DNA of 8,286 nt from Paracoccaceae bacterium (GCA_027080755.1 JALWQC010000081.1:1-8286), one strand, 5' to 3'; shown: positions 1-6,080, numbered from the stretch's first letter. Notes: generated by a model not told the origin, from the sequence alone. Made by a program: numbers and translations.

Positions 1-2339
1 CCCAGCCCCTGCATCAGGTCGGCGAACTGTTCCAGCGTCAGACCGGTGATCGACAGCATGTCCGGGGTCGCCTCGAACCCGGCGCGGCCGTCCTGCCCCC
101 GCAACAGGTCGGCCAGCCTTTCGAGCATGTCGATGCGGATCGCCCGCTGCCCGGCCAGCCGGTAGCCGGCCATGGTGTAATAGCCCTTCGGCGCGTCCCT
201 GACGGCGGGGATGGTCACGAGCCCCGGCGGCGGCGCCTCCGGGAAGATGTCGAAGCCCTCCCACAACGCCCACAGGATCAGCCGCAGGCGGGTCGGGGCG
301 GGCTTCAGCATCGGCTGCAGGAAGATCGTGTACTGCCCGAAGCGCACCCCGTGCTTGCGCAGCAGCGCGCGCTGGTCCTGATCGAGGCTTTTGATATCGC
401 CGGCGATTTCATTGCGCGGGATAACCCCCATCGATTCGACCAGACGGAAGGCGACGCCACGGGCAAGGCCGGTCAGGGTTTCGTCGTTTTTCAGGCCCAG
501 AAGCGGCTCGAACTGGGCGGCGATCCGGCGGTCGATGAAATGGGACAGGCGGCGGCGCACCTTTTCGGCAACCTCCGCGCCGGCCTCTTCGTCCACGAAG
601 GGCTCTACCTGCGGCGACAGCGCATCGGGTCCTGCCACCAGTTTGCCCACGGCATATTCGCCCCACATCAGGCCGCCCTGTTCGGTGACGTCCATTTCCG
701 TGTCCGGCGCGTTGTAGAATTTGTCCGAGCGCAGGTTGAACACCGGCTGCAAGGCGGCCAGCGCGGCGGTTTTCAGGGTTTTGGCTTCCTCGCCGCTGGC
801 GGATTTGTCCAGCTGGAAACGGAACCCTTCCAGTTTGCCAACATACTGGCCTTCTACGGTGACTTCGCCGTTTTCGTTCACTTCTGCCACAAGGGCCTCC
901 TTCTGTTTCAATCGGCGCAGCAATACGCTGGTGCGCCGGTCGACAAATCTTTGCGTCAGGGCCTGATGCAGGGCATCGGACAGCCTGTCCTCGACGTTAC
1001 GGGTTTCTGCACGCCAATGTGGCGCATCGTCAACCCATTCTTTTCGCTGAGCAACATAGGTCCAAGTGCGGATAAAGGCGAGTCGTTTTGACAGCGTATC
1101 GATGTCCCCGCCGCATTTATCGATCTTTTTGACCTGCGCGGCCATGTAATCGGTGGAAATCCGCCCTGTTTTGCCCTGCAAAAACCCGAAAATCCGCTGC
1201 ACCAGCGCCGCATGTTCCCCGGGCGAGACCTTGCGGAAATCGGGGATCCGGCAGACCTCCCACAACAGGCGCACATCGGGCGCGCCGCCCACCGCGTCGC
1301 GCATTTCCGGCAAGGCCCAGAGGGTTTTGAGGGTGCGCAGGTCGTCGGCCTCGCGGGCGCGCAGCAGGTCGTCCTGTTCCGACGCCACCTCCAACGAACG
1401 CACCAGCGCATCGGGCGTGCCGAATTCCAGCCGGTTGGAGCGCCACTGCAACTTGCGGATCGGGGCGAAACGGTGGTCCTCTATCGCCTCGACCCAGTCG
1501 GGATCCAGCGGCGGGGCCTCGCCGGTCACGCCAAAGGTGCCGTCGGTGGTAAAGCGCCCGGCCCGTCCGGCAATCTGCGCCAACTCGTTGGGCATAAGAT
1601 AGCGGTGCCGCCGCCCGTCGAATTTCGAGGTCCCCGCCAGTGCCACATGGGTAATGTCCAGATTAAGCCCCATGCCGATCGCATCCGTGGCCACCAGATA
1701 ATCCACATCCCCGTTCTGGTACATTTCCACCTGCGCGTTGCGCGTGCGCGGGGACAGCGCCCCCATCACCACCGCCGCCCCGCCCTTCTGGCGGCGCAGC
1801 AGCTCGGCAATGCCGTAGACGCTATCGACCGAAAAGGCGACGATGGCGGAGCGGGGCGGCATGCGGCTGATCTTTTTCTCGCCCGCATAGGACAGGTTCG
1901 ACAGACGTTCGCGGCGGATGAACTGCACCCCGGGCACCAGCGCCGCAATCCGCGCCCGCATCACGTCCGAGCCCAGAAACAGCGTTTCCGACAGCCCGCG
2001 CGCATGCAGCAACCGGTCGGTAAAAATATAGCCGCGGTCGGGATCGCCGCATAGCTGGATTTCATCGACGGCCAGAAACTCCGCCCCCATACCTGTCGGC
2101 ATGGCCTCTACCGTGCAGACCCAGTATTTCGCGCGCGACGGGACGATGCGTTCCTCGCCCGTGACCAGCGCCACGACCGAGGGGCCGCGCAGGGCGACAA
2201 TGCGGTCGTAAACCTCGCGCGCCAGCAGGCGCAGCGGCAACCCGATCACCCCCGTGCGGTGCGCCAGCATCCGTTCAATCGCATAATGGGTCTTGCCCGT
2301 GTTGGTCGGCCCCAGCACAGCGGTGACATTCGATTGCAT
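1..2339 (-). CDS. SUV3-like superfamily 2 RNA helicase, partial (C-terminus beyond left edge)
   Basis: I translated this frame by hand. It is open from an ATG at 2339 to the left edge, giving 779 codons without a stop. The ATP-binding loop GPTNTGKT lies at residues 10-17, the Walker B motif DEIQ at 92-95, motif V (VATDAIGMGLN) at about 216-226 and motif VI (QIAGRAGR) at 255-262. DEIQ together with QIAGRAGR is diagnostic of the SUV3/SUPV3L1 family, whose mitochondrial members unwind RNA for degradation. The segment RKHGVRFG near residue 660 is typical of the alphaproteobacterial members. These are usually about 900-1000 residues, so perhaps 150-200 residues lie outside the window. An AGGA sits 7 bases before the ATG. 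The TPR gene ends 21 bases upstream on the same strand, which suggests co-transcription. The protein is predicted to be cytosolic. A role in RNA turnover is inferred from the family; the bacterial substrate is not established by the sequence. Confidence 0.95.
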   Translation of the reverse strand, partial: MQSNVTAVLGPTNTGKTHYAIERMLAHRTGVIGLPLRLLAREVYDRIVALRGPSVVALVTGEERIVPSRAKYWVCTVEAMPTGMGAEFLAVDEIQLCGDPDRGYIFTDRLLHARGLSETLFLGSDVMRARIAALVPGVQFIRRERLSNLSYAGEKKISRMPPRSAIVAFSVDSVYGIAELLRRQKGGAAVVMGALSPRTRNAQVEMYQNGDVDYLVATDAIGMGLNLDITHVALAGTSKFDGRRHRYLMPNELAQIAGRAGRFTTDGTFGVTGEAPPLDPDWVEAIEDHRFAPIRKLQWRSNRLEFGTPDALVRSLEVASEQDDLLRAREADDLRTLKTLWALPEMRDAVGGAPDVRLLWEVCRIPDFRKVSPGEHAALVQRIFGFLQGKTGRISTDYMAAQVKKIDKCGGDIDTLSKRLAFIRTWTYVAQRKEWVDDAPHWRAETRNVEDRLSDALHQALTQRFVDRRTSVLLRRLKQKEALVAEVNENGEVTVEGQYVGKLEGFRFQLDKSASGEEAKTLKTAALAALQPVFNLRSDKFYNAPDTEMDVTEQGGLMWGEYAVGKLVAGPDALSPQVEPFVDEEAGAEVAEKVRRRLSHFIDRRIAAQFEPLLGLKNDETLTGLARGVAFRLVESMGVIPRNEIAGDIKSLDQDQRALLRKHGVRFGQYTIFLQPMLKPAPTRLRLILWALWEGFDIFPEAPPPGLVTIPAVRDAPKGYYTMAGYRLAGQRAIRIDMLERLADLLRGQDGRAGFEATPDMLSITGLTLEQFADLMQGL

Positions 2340-2360
2340 CGTGTTTTCCTACGGGTTTGC

Positions 2361-2912
2361 CTACAGATCCAGCCCGCCCAGCGCAGCGTCCAGACGAGTC
2401 ACGGCCTCGTTTACCGTATCCAGATAGGGGTGGATAGCCTGCGCCAGACGATAGGCCTGCAAAGCGCGCGCCGGATTGCCGGTTTCCTCGAATATCCGCC
2501 CCAGTCCGGCCAGTGCCGCATAGTCACGCGGATTAAGCGCCAGCGCCCGGCGGATATCGGCCACGGCCAGCCCGTATTCCTTCTGCTGGAAATAGGCCAC
2601 CGCCCGCCCGTCATAGGCTTGCGCGAAATCCGGTGCCAGATCGATCAGGGCCGTGAAATGCAGAACCGCCACGCGCAAATCCCCGCCCTGCAAGGCCCGC
2701 GTGCCACGCTGATACAGAAAATCCATCGCAGGGGAGCCCGAGCGCAGCTCTATCTTTTCTATTTCCGATTCTATCTGCTGCACATCCTCGGGATCGGCGC
2801 CGCGCAGCTGTTCGTAAAGCGAATCGAGCCGCCCCGCGCGATCCTGCGCCACATCCCCTGCCGCCGCGCCCGCCCACAGGCACAGCGCCGCTATGATCAT
2901 GGATTTGCGCAA
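2361..2912 (-). CDS. Exported tetratricopeptide-repeat (TPR) protein
   Basis: A protein of 183 residues from a TTG start at 2912. The N-terminus reads MRKSMIIAALCLWAGAAAG: a charged n-region, a hydrophobic core and small residues near position 18, which is a plausible Sec signal peptide. I see no lipobox. Residues about 22-60 are charged and probably helical. Three TPR units follow at about 63-96, 97-130 and 131-164, including AYFQQKEYGLAVADIRRALALNP. TPRs are protein-protein interaction scaffolds; the partner is unknown. The TTG start is preferred because GGGAGG lies 9 bases upstream and because it supplies the R-K n-region. An ATG at 2900 in the same frame is the alternative, but its Shine-Dalgarno sequence is too far away. 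It is the probable first gene of an operon with the helicase. The frame stays open upstream to 3815, but that extension crosses the divergent spacer and the neighbouring genes and is not real. Confidence 0.85.
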   Translation of the reverse strand: MRKSMIIAALCLWAGAAAGDVAQDRAGRLDSLYEQLRGADPEDVQQIESEIEKIELRSGSPAMDFLYQRGTRALQGGDLRVAVLHFTALIDLAPDFAQAYDGRAVAYFQQKEYGLAVADIRRALALNPRDYAALAGLGRIFEETGNPARALQAYRLAQAIHPYLDTVNEAVTRLDAALGGLDL

Positions 2913-2929
2913 TTTCCCCTGCCTCCCGA
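2900..2929 (-). promoter_or_regulatory. Ribosome binding site deciding the TTG start of the TPR gene
   Basis: On the minus strand GGGAGG is followed by nine bases and then TTG (2912). AGGGG also occurs, but lies only three bases before the TTG and about 15 before the next ATG (2900). The spacing favours GGGAGG with TTG. The ATG remains possible. Confidence 0.5.
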
Positions 2930-3016
2930 AATAGATATTGCATTTTGCCCCGTGGCCCCGCGTAATGGCAAGCGGGAAACCTAACGCCACGACACCCTTT
3001 ATTTTCCCGCCGGTCA

Positions 3017-3031
3017 ACCTTACGTTAAGGT
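3017..3031. promoter_or_regulatory. Inverted repeat in divergent spacer, candidate operator
   Basis: ACCTTA-CGT-TAAGGT is a perfect 6-base inverted repeat with a 3-base centre. It lies in the 151-base spacer between the leftward TPR gene and the rightward SCP2 gene, 32 bases before the SCP2 ATG. Its size and place suit a dimeric regulator controlling one or both directions. I could not place a convincing sigma-70 promoter around it, so promoter overlap is an inference. The regulator is unknown. Confidence 0.35.
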
Positions 3032-3063
3032 AAAGACAACCAAGCAACCGAAAAGGACCAGAT

Positions 3064-3351
3064 ATGAGCGATATCCTCAAATCCGCCGTAGACGCCCTCA
3101 ATGATAAAATCAGCGGGCAGTTTGACGGCTCTGTCAAATTTGCCATCGATGGCGTAGGGGCCGTGCGCATTGACGAGAACGGCGCCTCTATCGATGATTC
3201 CGAGGCCGATTGCACCCTGAGCGCCGACGCCGACGTATTCGAGGGCATCCTGTCGGGCGACATGAACCCGACCTCGGCCTTTATGACCGGCAAACTGAAG
3301 GTGGACGGCGACATGGGCATGGCGCTGAAGCTCGGCGCGCTGCTGGCCTGA
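3064..3351 (+). CDS. Small SCP2 sterol-binding-domain protein
   Basis: A protein of 95 residues that is essentially one SCP2 (sterol carrier protein 2) domain. It has the pattern of the family: a short N-terminal helix (MSDILKSAVDALNDKISG), an amphipathic strand (VKFAIDGVGAVRID), the segment DCTLSADADVFEGILSGDMNPTSAF with variations of the canonical D-x-T-x-x-x-x-x-D-x-x-x-x-x-x-G-x-x-x-P-x-x-x-F, and the closing GKLKVDGDMGMALKLGALL. The family binds hydrophobic ligands such as fatty acyl-CoAs and lipids in a tunnel. No signal peptide, so cytosolic. AGGA lies 6 bases before the ATG. The TGA stop overlaps the ATG of the hydrolase by one base (TGATG), so the two are probably translationally coupled. 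The ligand cannot be read from the sequence; bacteria of this kind do not normally make sterols, so another lipid is more likely. Confidence 0.92.
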   Translation: MSDILKSAVDALNDKISGQFDGSVKFAIDGVGAVRIDENGASIDDSEADCTLSADADVFEGILSGDMNPTSAFMTGKLKVDGDMGMALKLGALLA

Positions 3352-4286
3352 TGCAACCGGCGCCGCTTTACCAGGATCTGGAGGGGGTTCCCGAAGGCGG
3401 CACAGCCGTTTTCGTCACCACCTCCGGCGGCACCCGCATCCGGGTTGCCTATTGGCAAGGCGGCCGCCGCACCGCGCTGGTTTTCCCCGGCCGCACCGAA
3501 TTTGTCGAACGCTACGGCCATGTGGTCACCCGCCTGCAGGCGCTGGATTTCAATGTCGTGGTCATCGACTGGCGGGGGCAAGGACTGTCGGACCGTCACG
3601 AAGGGCGCCTCGATCGCGGATATGTGGGCCATTTCACCGATTACCAGCAGGACATAGAGGCCGCCCTCGCCGTCCCCGACATCGCCGCCCTGCCCGCGCC
3701 GCAAGTGCTGTTTTCCCATTCCATGGGCGGCTGCATCGCCCTGCGTGCCCTGTCCGAGGGGCGCGTCACCCCGCAAGCGGCCATATTTTCCGCCCCGATG
3801 TGGGGGCTGCCGCATGTGCCGAAACTTTGGCCACTATTAAGTGCTGTGGATATTCTGGGCCGGCCCTTCGGACTGGACACCATGCTGGTTCCTGGCACAA
3901 AGCCCGGATTCTACCCGCTGGAACAGCCGTTCGAGGGCAATGTCCTGACCGGAAACCCGATCCAGTATGCCCGCATGGGGGCGCAACTGCGCGCGCACCC
4001 CGAACTAGGGCTTGGCGGGCCGACCATCCACTGGGCGCACGAGGCCGCGCGGGAAATGGAGGCCATGCGCACCGCCCCCGTCCCCGACATCCCGATGCTG
4101 GTGTTTGTCGGCTCTGACGAAAAGGTCATCGACCCCGAAGCCGTGAAAGCCCGCGCCAACACCCTGCCCGACGCCCGGTTGGAAATCATTCCCGGCGGGC
4201 GACACGAAATGTGGATGGAAACGCAGGAAATCCGCGATACCGTCTGGCAAAAAACCGCCGCGTTTCTGGAAACCTGCGAGGTCTGA
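3351..4286 (+). CDS. Alpha/beta hydrolase, lysophospholipase L2 / monoglyceride lipase-like
   Basis: A protein of 311 residues from the ATG that overlaps the SCP2 stop codon. It has the alpha/beta hydrolase fold of the serine aminopeptidase S33/Hydrolase_4 group: the oxyanion strand and loop ALVFPGRTEFVERY (42-55), VVVIDWRGQGLSDR (69-82), the nucleophile elbow SHSMGG (122-127, Ser124), the acid region GSDEKVIDPEAV (254-265, Asp256 or Asp261) and the histidine in GGRHEMWME (His285). PldB-type lysophospholipases and bacterial monoglyceride lipases share this order. It probably hydrolyses an acyl ester of a lipid; the substrate is not defined. No signal peptide or membrane segment is visible. 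The first glycine of the usual G-x-S-x-G is replaced by Ser122. The frame is open back to 3210 inside the SCP2 gene, but the TGATG junction marks the likely start. Co-translation with an SCP2 carrier suggests a joint role in lipid handling (inference). Confidence 0.9.
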   Translation: MQPAPLYQDLEGVPEGGTAVFVTTSGGTRIRVAYWQGGRRTALVFPGRTEFVERYGHVVTRLQALDFNVVVIDWRGQGLSDRHEGRLDRGYVGHFTDYQQDIEAALAVPDIAALPAPQVLFSHSMGGCIALRALSEGRVTPQAAIFSAPMWGLPHVPKLWPLLSAVDILGRPFGLDTMLVPGTKPGFYPLEQPFEGNVLTGNPIQYARMGAQLRAHPELGLGGPTIHWAHEAAREMEAMRTAPVPDIPMLVFVGSDEKVIDPEAVKARANTLPDARLEIIPGGRHEMWMETQEIRDTVWQKTAAFLETCEV

Positions 4287-4329
4287 GACCGCCCTTTCCC
4301 GACAATATTTCCGCATAACGAACGGTTTG

Positions 4330-4351
4330 AAAAAACGGCCCGCACATGCCG
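4330..4351 (-). terminator. Weak leftward intrinsic terminator candidate
   Basis: Read on the minus strand, CGGC, an 8-base loop and GCCG are followed directly by TTTTTT. The stem has only four pairs, so strength is doubtful. It lies about 110 bases beyond the DUF1127 stop, and just beyond the hydrolase stop on the other strand, so it could stop leftward transcripts from entering the hydrolase gene antisense. Confidence 0.35.
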
Positions 4352-4389
4352 AATAGTGGAATATCTGATGGTATTTCAAATGGTTGCGG

Positions 4390-4437
4390 CGCGGACCCCA
4401 TGTCTACTAACATATGTTAGTAAACACGGGGTTCGCG
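4390..4437. repeat. 48-base near-perfect palindrome between convergent genes
   Basis: The centre (4405-4422, TACTAACATATGTTAGTA) is a perfect 18-base palindrome. Around it, outer arms continue to 4390 and 4437, so that 21 of 24 positions pair. The mismatches are 4394/4433 (G opposite T), 4400/4427 and 4404/4423. The outer arms are GC-rich (CGCG, CCCC/GGGG) and the centre is AT-rich. It sits between the 3' ends of the hydrolase and DUF1127 genes, so it is not in an obvious promoter. Transcripts from either side could fold it into a long hairpin, but no T-tract follows on either strand. Possible roles: 3'-end stabiliser or non-canonical bidirectional terminator, protein-binding site, or a small repeat-family member. 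Confidence 0.85.
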
Positions 4438-4463
4438 ATAGCCCGCGCCACAAAACGGCCCCC

Positions 4464-4667
4464 TCAGCCCCAGAAAGGTTTCTGCAACTCGGCACGCACA
4501 TCGGCGCGCGACAGGCCCAGATCCGCCAGCCGGTCATCTTCCAGCAAGCCCAGCGCGCGACGCTGGCGGGCGACCTCGACGATGGAGAGGGCCCGTTTCA
4601 GGACGGCAGTCAGGGAAAACCCGCGCGGGATTGCGGAATTCTGTGCGGTGATAGCTACGTGGTGCAT
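4464..4667 (-). CDS. DUF1127 (YjiS-like) small protein
   Basis: A protein of 67 residues. The C-terminal half, RQRRALGLLEDDRLADLGLS followed by RADVRAELQKPFW, is the conserved DUF1127 signature: arginine-rich start, then L-x-D-L-G-(L/I)-(S/T)-R and a terminal K-P-F-W. In alphaproteobacteria some DUF1127 proteins are RNA- or regulator-linked and affect phosphate or C1 metabolism and small-RNA pathways. The function of this one is unknown. The start at 4667 is chosen because GGAGGG lies 4 bases upstream. An in-frame ATG at 4679 (four residues longer) falls at the edge of that ribosome binding site and has none of its own. The gene is divergent from the LysR gene with 123 bases between them, so the LysR protein may control it (inference). 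Confidence 0.88.
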   Translation of the reverse strand: MHHVAITAQNSAIPRGFSLTAVLKRALSIVEVARQRRALGLLEDDRLADLGLSRADVRAELQKPFWG

Positions 4668-4703
4668 GATGCCCTCCATAAAATCTTGTGATGTATTTGC
4701 ACT

Positions 4704-4717
4704 GTCCCATCAGGGAC
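4704..4717. promoter_or_regulatory. Inverted repeat GTCCC-ATCA-GGGAC in DUF1127/LysR spacer
   Basis: Perfect 5-base arms with a 4-base centre, lying in the divergent spacer where a LysR protein would be expected to bind. It does not give a clean T-N11-A pattern, so assignment as the LysR operator is weak. On the minus strand it would lie in or near the DUF1127 leader. Confidence 0.3.
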
Positions 4718-4749
4718 GTTGATTTATATGTCAGAGTATGATCAATAAT

Positions 4750-4765
4750 AAAAACGAATGTTTTT
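4750..4765. repeat. AT-rich inverted repeat upstream of LysR start
   Basis: AAAAAC-GAAT-GTTTTT has perfect 6-base arms. It includes the upstream in-frame ATG (4758) of the LysR frame, which has no ribosome binding site, and supports treating that ATG as untranslated. It could be part of an autoregulatory site or a leader hairpin. Confidence 0.4.
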
Positions 4766-4790
4766 GAAGTTAAACATCACGGAAATTGAT

Positions 4791-5672
4791 ATGCAAAGAA
4801 ACCTCGACATGACCGCCCTGCGCGCCTTTGTAACCGTTGCCGAAACCGGCGGGGTTACCCGCGCGGCCAGTCAGCTGCACCTGACCCAATCGGCCGTATC
4901 CATGCAGATAAAACGTTTCGAGGAGGCCATCGGCCAGCCCCTGCTGGAACGCGCCGGCCGCGGAGTGGCGCTGACGGCGCAAGGGGAACAGATGCTGGGC
5001 TACGGGCGGCGCATCCTTGCCCTGAATGACGAGGTCTGGTCCCGCATGACCGACAAGGATTTCGAAGGGGAGCTGACATTCGGAGTCCCGTCGGACATTG
5101 TTTACCCCCATATCCCCAAAATCCTGCAACGCTTTGCCGCCGAATACCCCCGCGTCAAAGTGCATCTGATATCCTCCCTGACCTCGCACCTGAAACGGCA
5201 ACTGGCGGCGGGCAAGCTGGACCTGATCCTGACCACGGAAACGGGTATGGATCACGGGGGCGAAAAGCTGCACGCCGCCAGGGTGATCTGGGTGGGCGCC
5301 CCCGGCGGCAATGCCTGGAAGGCCAGACCGGTGCGGCTGGCTTTCAACTATGGCTGCATTTTTCGCACAAGCGCACAGCAGGCCCTGGATGCGGCCGGCA
5401 TACGCTGGGAAATCGCTGTGGAATCGAACTCCTTCCGAACGGTAGAGGCCTCGGTCTCTGCCGATCTGGCAATCCACGCAGCCCTGGAAGGCACCGTCGA
5501 CAACCACCTGGAGGCCATCCCCGACACCGGCGACCTGCCCCCCCTACCCATATTCAACATAAACCTGTATATTGCCCACGGACCCCAACAGGCTATGGCC
5601 GAGCGGCTGGCCGACATGGCCCGACAGGCCTATGGCCGCCAACCGCAGACCGACACCACAGAACAGGTATGA
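4791..5672 (+). CDS. LysR-family transcriptional regulator (LrhA-like)
   Basis: A protein of 293 residues, the usual LysR length. The N-terminal winged helix-turn-helix spans about 5-64: TALRAFVTVAETGGVTRAAS, then QLHLTQSAVSMQIKRFEEAIGQPLLER, which is the canonical LysR DNA-binding region. The SAVSMQIKRFEE variant and the following ALNDEVWSRM linker resemble the LrhA/HexA subgroup. The effector-binding domain follows from about 88 (GELTFGVPSDIVYPHIPKIL), with DLILTTE at about 145-151 closing the first half-domain. The start at 4791 is chosen because it gives family length and has GGAA upstream. ATG 4758 would add 11 residues without a Shine-Dalgarno sequence. The gene is divergent from DUF1127 and one base before the membrane protein gene. 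The ligand cannot be read from sequence. LysR proteins commonly control the divergent gene and themselves, so both neighbours are candidate targets. Confidence 0.93.
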   Translation: MQRNLDMTALRAFVTVAETGGVTRAASQLHLTQSAVSMQIKRFEEAIGQPLLERAGRGVALTAQGEQMLGYGRRILALNDEVWSRMTDKDFEGELTFGVPSDIVYPHIPKILQRFAAEYPRVKVHLISSLTSHLKRQLAAGKLDLILTTETGMDHGGEKLHAARVIWVGAPGGNAWKARPVRLAFNYGCIFRTSAQQALDAAGIRWEIAVESNSFRTVEASVSADLAIHAALEGTVDNHLEAIPDTGDLPPLPIFNINLYIAHGPQQAMAERLADMARQAYGRQPQTDTTEQV

Positions 5673-5673
5673 C

Positions 5674-6051
5674 ATGCCCGCCCTCGCCCTATATGCCGCC
5701 ATATTGTTCACACTGGCCTGCCTGTTCTACAGCATCGGGATCTGGGCCGAGTTTATCGCCAAACGCCTGAAGCCCTGGCACGCCTTTGCGTTTTTTCTGG
5801 GCGTTCTGACAGACAGCACCGCCACCGCGCTGATGGCCCGGCATGTCGGGGCCGTCTTGCTGAATGCCCATACAGTCGTCGGGATGATCGGTCTTGGCCT
5901 GATGGTTTTCCATCTGCTGTGGGCTATCATTGTGTTATGGCGCGGCAGCGCGCAGGCCCTGGCCCGCTTCCACCGGTTTTCCCTTTTTGTCTGGACTATC
6001 TGGATGGTTGCCTACCTGTCCGGCGTTTATGTAGGTATCAGCAACGCCTGA
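5674..6051 (+). CDS. TIGR03987/HsmA-type four-helix membrane protein
   Basis: A protein of 125 residues with four hydrophobic segments at about 3-25, 38-54, 62-86 and 99-121, so an inner-membrane protein. The conserved-looking pieces FYSIGIWAEF, LKPWHAFAFFLGVLTDSTAT and ALMARHVGAV match my recollection of the TIGR03987 (HsmA-like) family: small membrane proteins of unknown function with a conserved K-x-W-H and G-x-x-x-D-x-x-x-T pattern. His34, Asp45 and further polar residues inside membrane segments are unusual and may matter for function. The start follows the LysR stop after a single base, with ACAGG upstream inside the LysR tail, so translation is probably coupled to LysR. The frame extends back to 5572, but that part overlaps LysR coding sequence and is not hydrophobic. 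The function is unknown. Confidence 0.85.
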   Translation: MPALALYAAILFTLACLFYSIGIWAEFIAKRLKPWHAFAFFLGVLTDSTATALMARHVGAVLLNAHTVVGMIGLGLMVFHLLWAIIVLWRGSAQALARFHRFSLFVWTIWMVAYLSGVYVGISNA

Positions 6052-6053
6052 AC

Positions 6054-6080
6054 TTGACAGCCGCCTCGCGGCGCTATAGC
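6054..6080 (+). promoter_or_regulatory. Promoter candidate for the glycosyltransferase gene
   Basis: A perfect TTGACA (6054-6059) and TATAGC (6075-6080) are separated by 15 bases, two shorter than optimal. The -35 hexamer starts two bases after the membrane-protein stop. The spacer contains the inverted repeat GCCGC-CTC-GCGGC (6060-6072), which could be an operator or a short hairpin ending the upstream transcript. Transcription would start about 30 bases before the GTG. Confidence 0.45.

Noticed and set aside
351..2054. Long plus-strand open frames (351-1091, 1212-2054) opposite the helicase
   Set aside because: They are antisense to a frame with clear SUV3 motifs. Composition is arbitrary (Gln/Arg/His-rich), no domain is recognisable, and such shadows are expected in GC-rich DNA.
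2259..2984. 241-codon plus-strand open frame over the TPR gene
   Set aside because: Antisense to a convincing TPR protein and running over the helicase start and the divergent spacer; no recognisable domain.
3210..3350. Upstream extension of the hydrolase frame
   Set aside because: It lies wholly inside the SCP2 coding sequence and encodes an Arg-rich shadow; the TGATG junction gives the natural start.
2913..3815. Upstream extension of the TPR frame to 484 codons
   Set aside because: It would run antisense through the SCP2 gene and part of the hydrolase. The signal peptide and ribosome binding site place the start at 2912 or 2900.
4186..4413. Minus-strand 75-codon frame starting in the palindrome
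   Set aside because: Mostly antisense to the 3' end of the hydrolase; no Shine-Dalgarno sequence or recognisable motif.
4390..4437. Palindrome as an insertion-sequence end, MITE or CRISPR repeat
   Set aside because: No flanking target duplication, no transposase and no second copy in the window, so none of these can be supported here.
4414..4722. Plus-strand frames over the DUF1127 gene (4356-4691, 4414-4722)
   Set aside because: They are antisense to a clear DUF1127 protein, and one of them starts inside the palindrome; no ribosome binding site and no recognisable domain.
4758..4790. Eleven-residue longer LysR start
   Set aside because: No ribosome binding site; it falls in an AT-rich inverted repeat and adds residues before the usual LysR N-terminus.
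5572..5673. N-terminal extension of the membrane protein
   Set aside because: It overlaps the LysR coding sequence, is hydrophilic and Pro/Arg-rich, and the hydrophobic start at 5674 fits the family.
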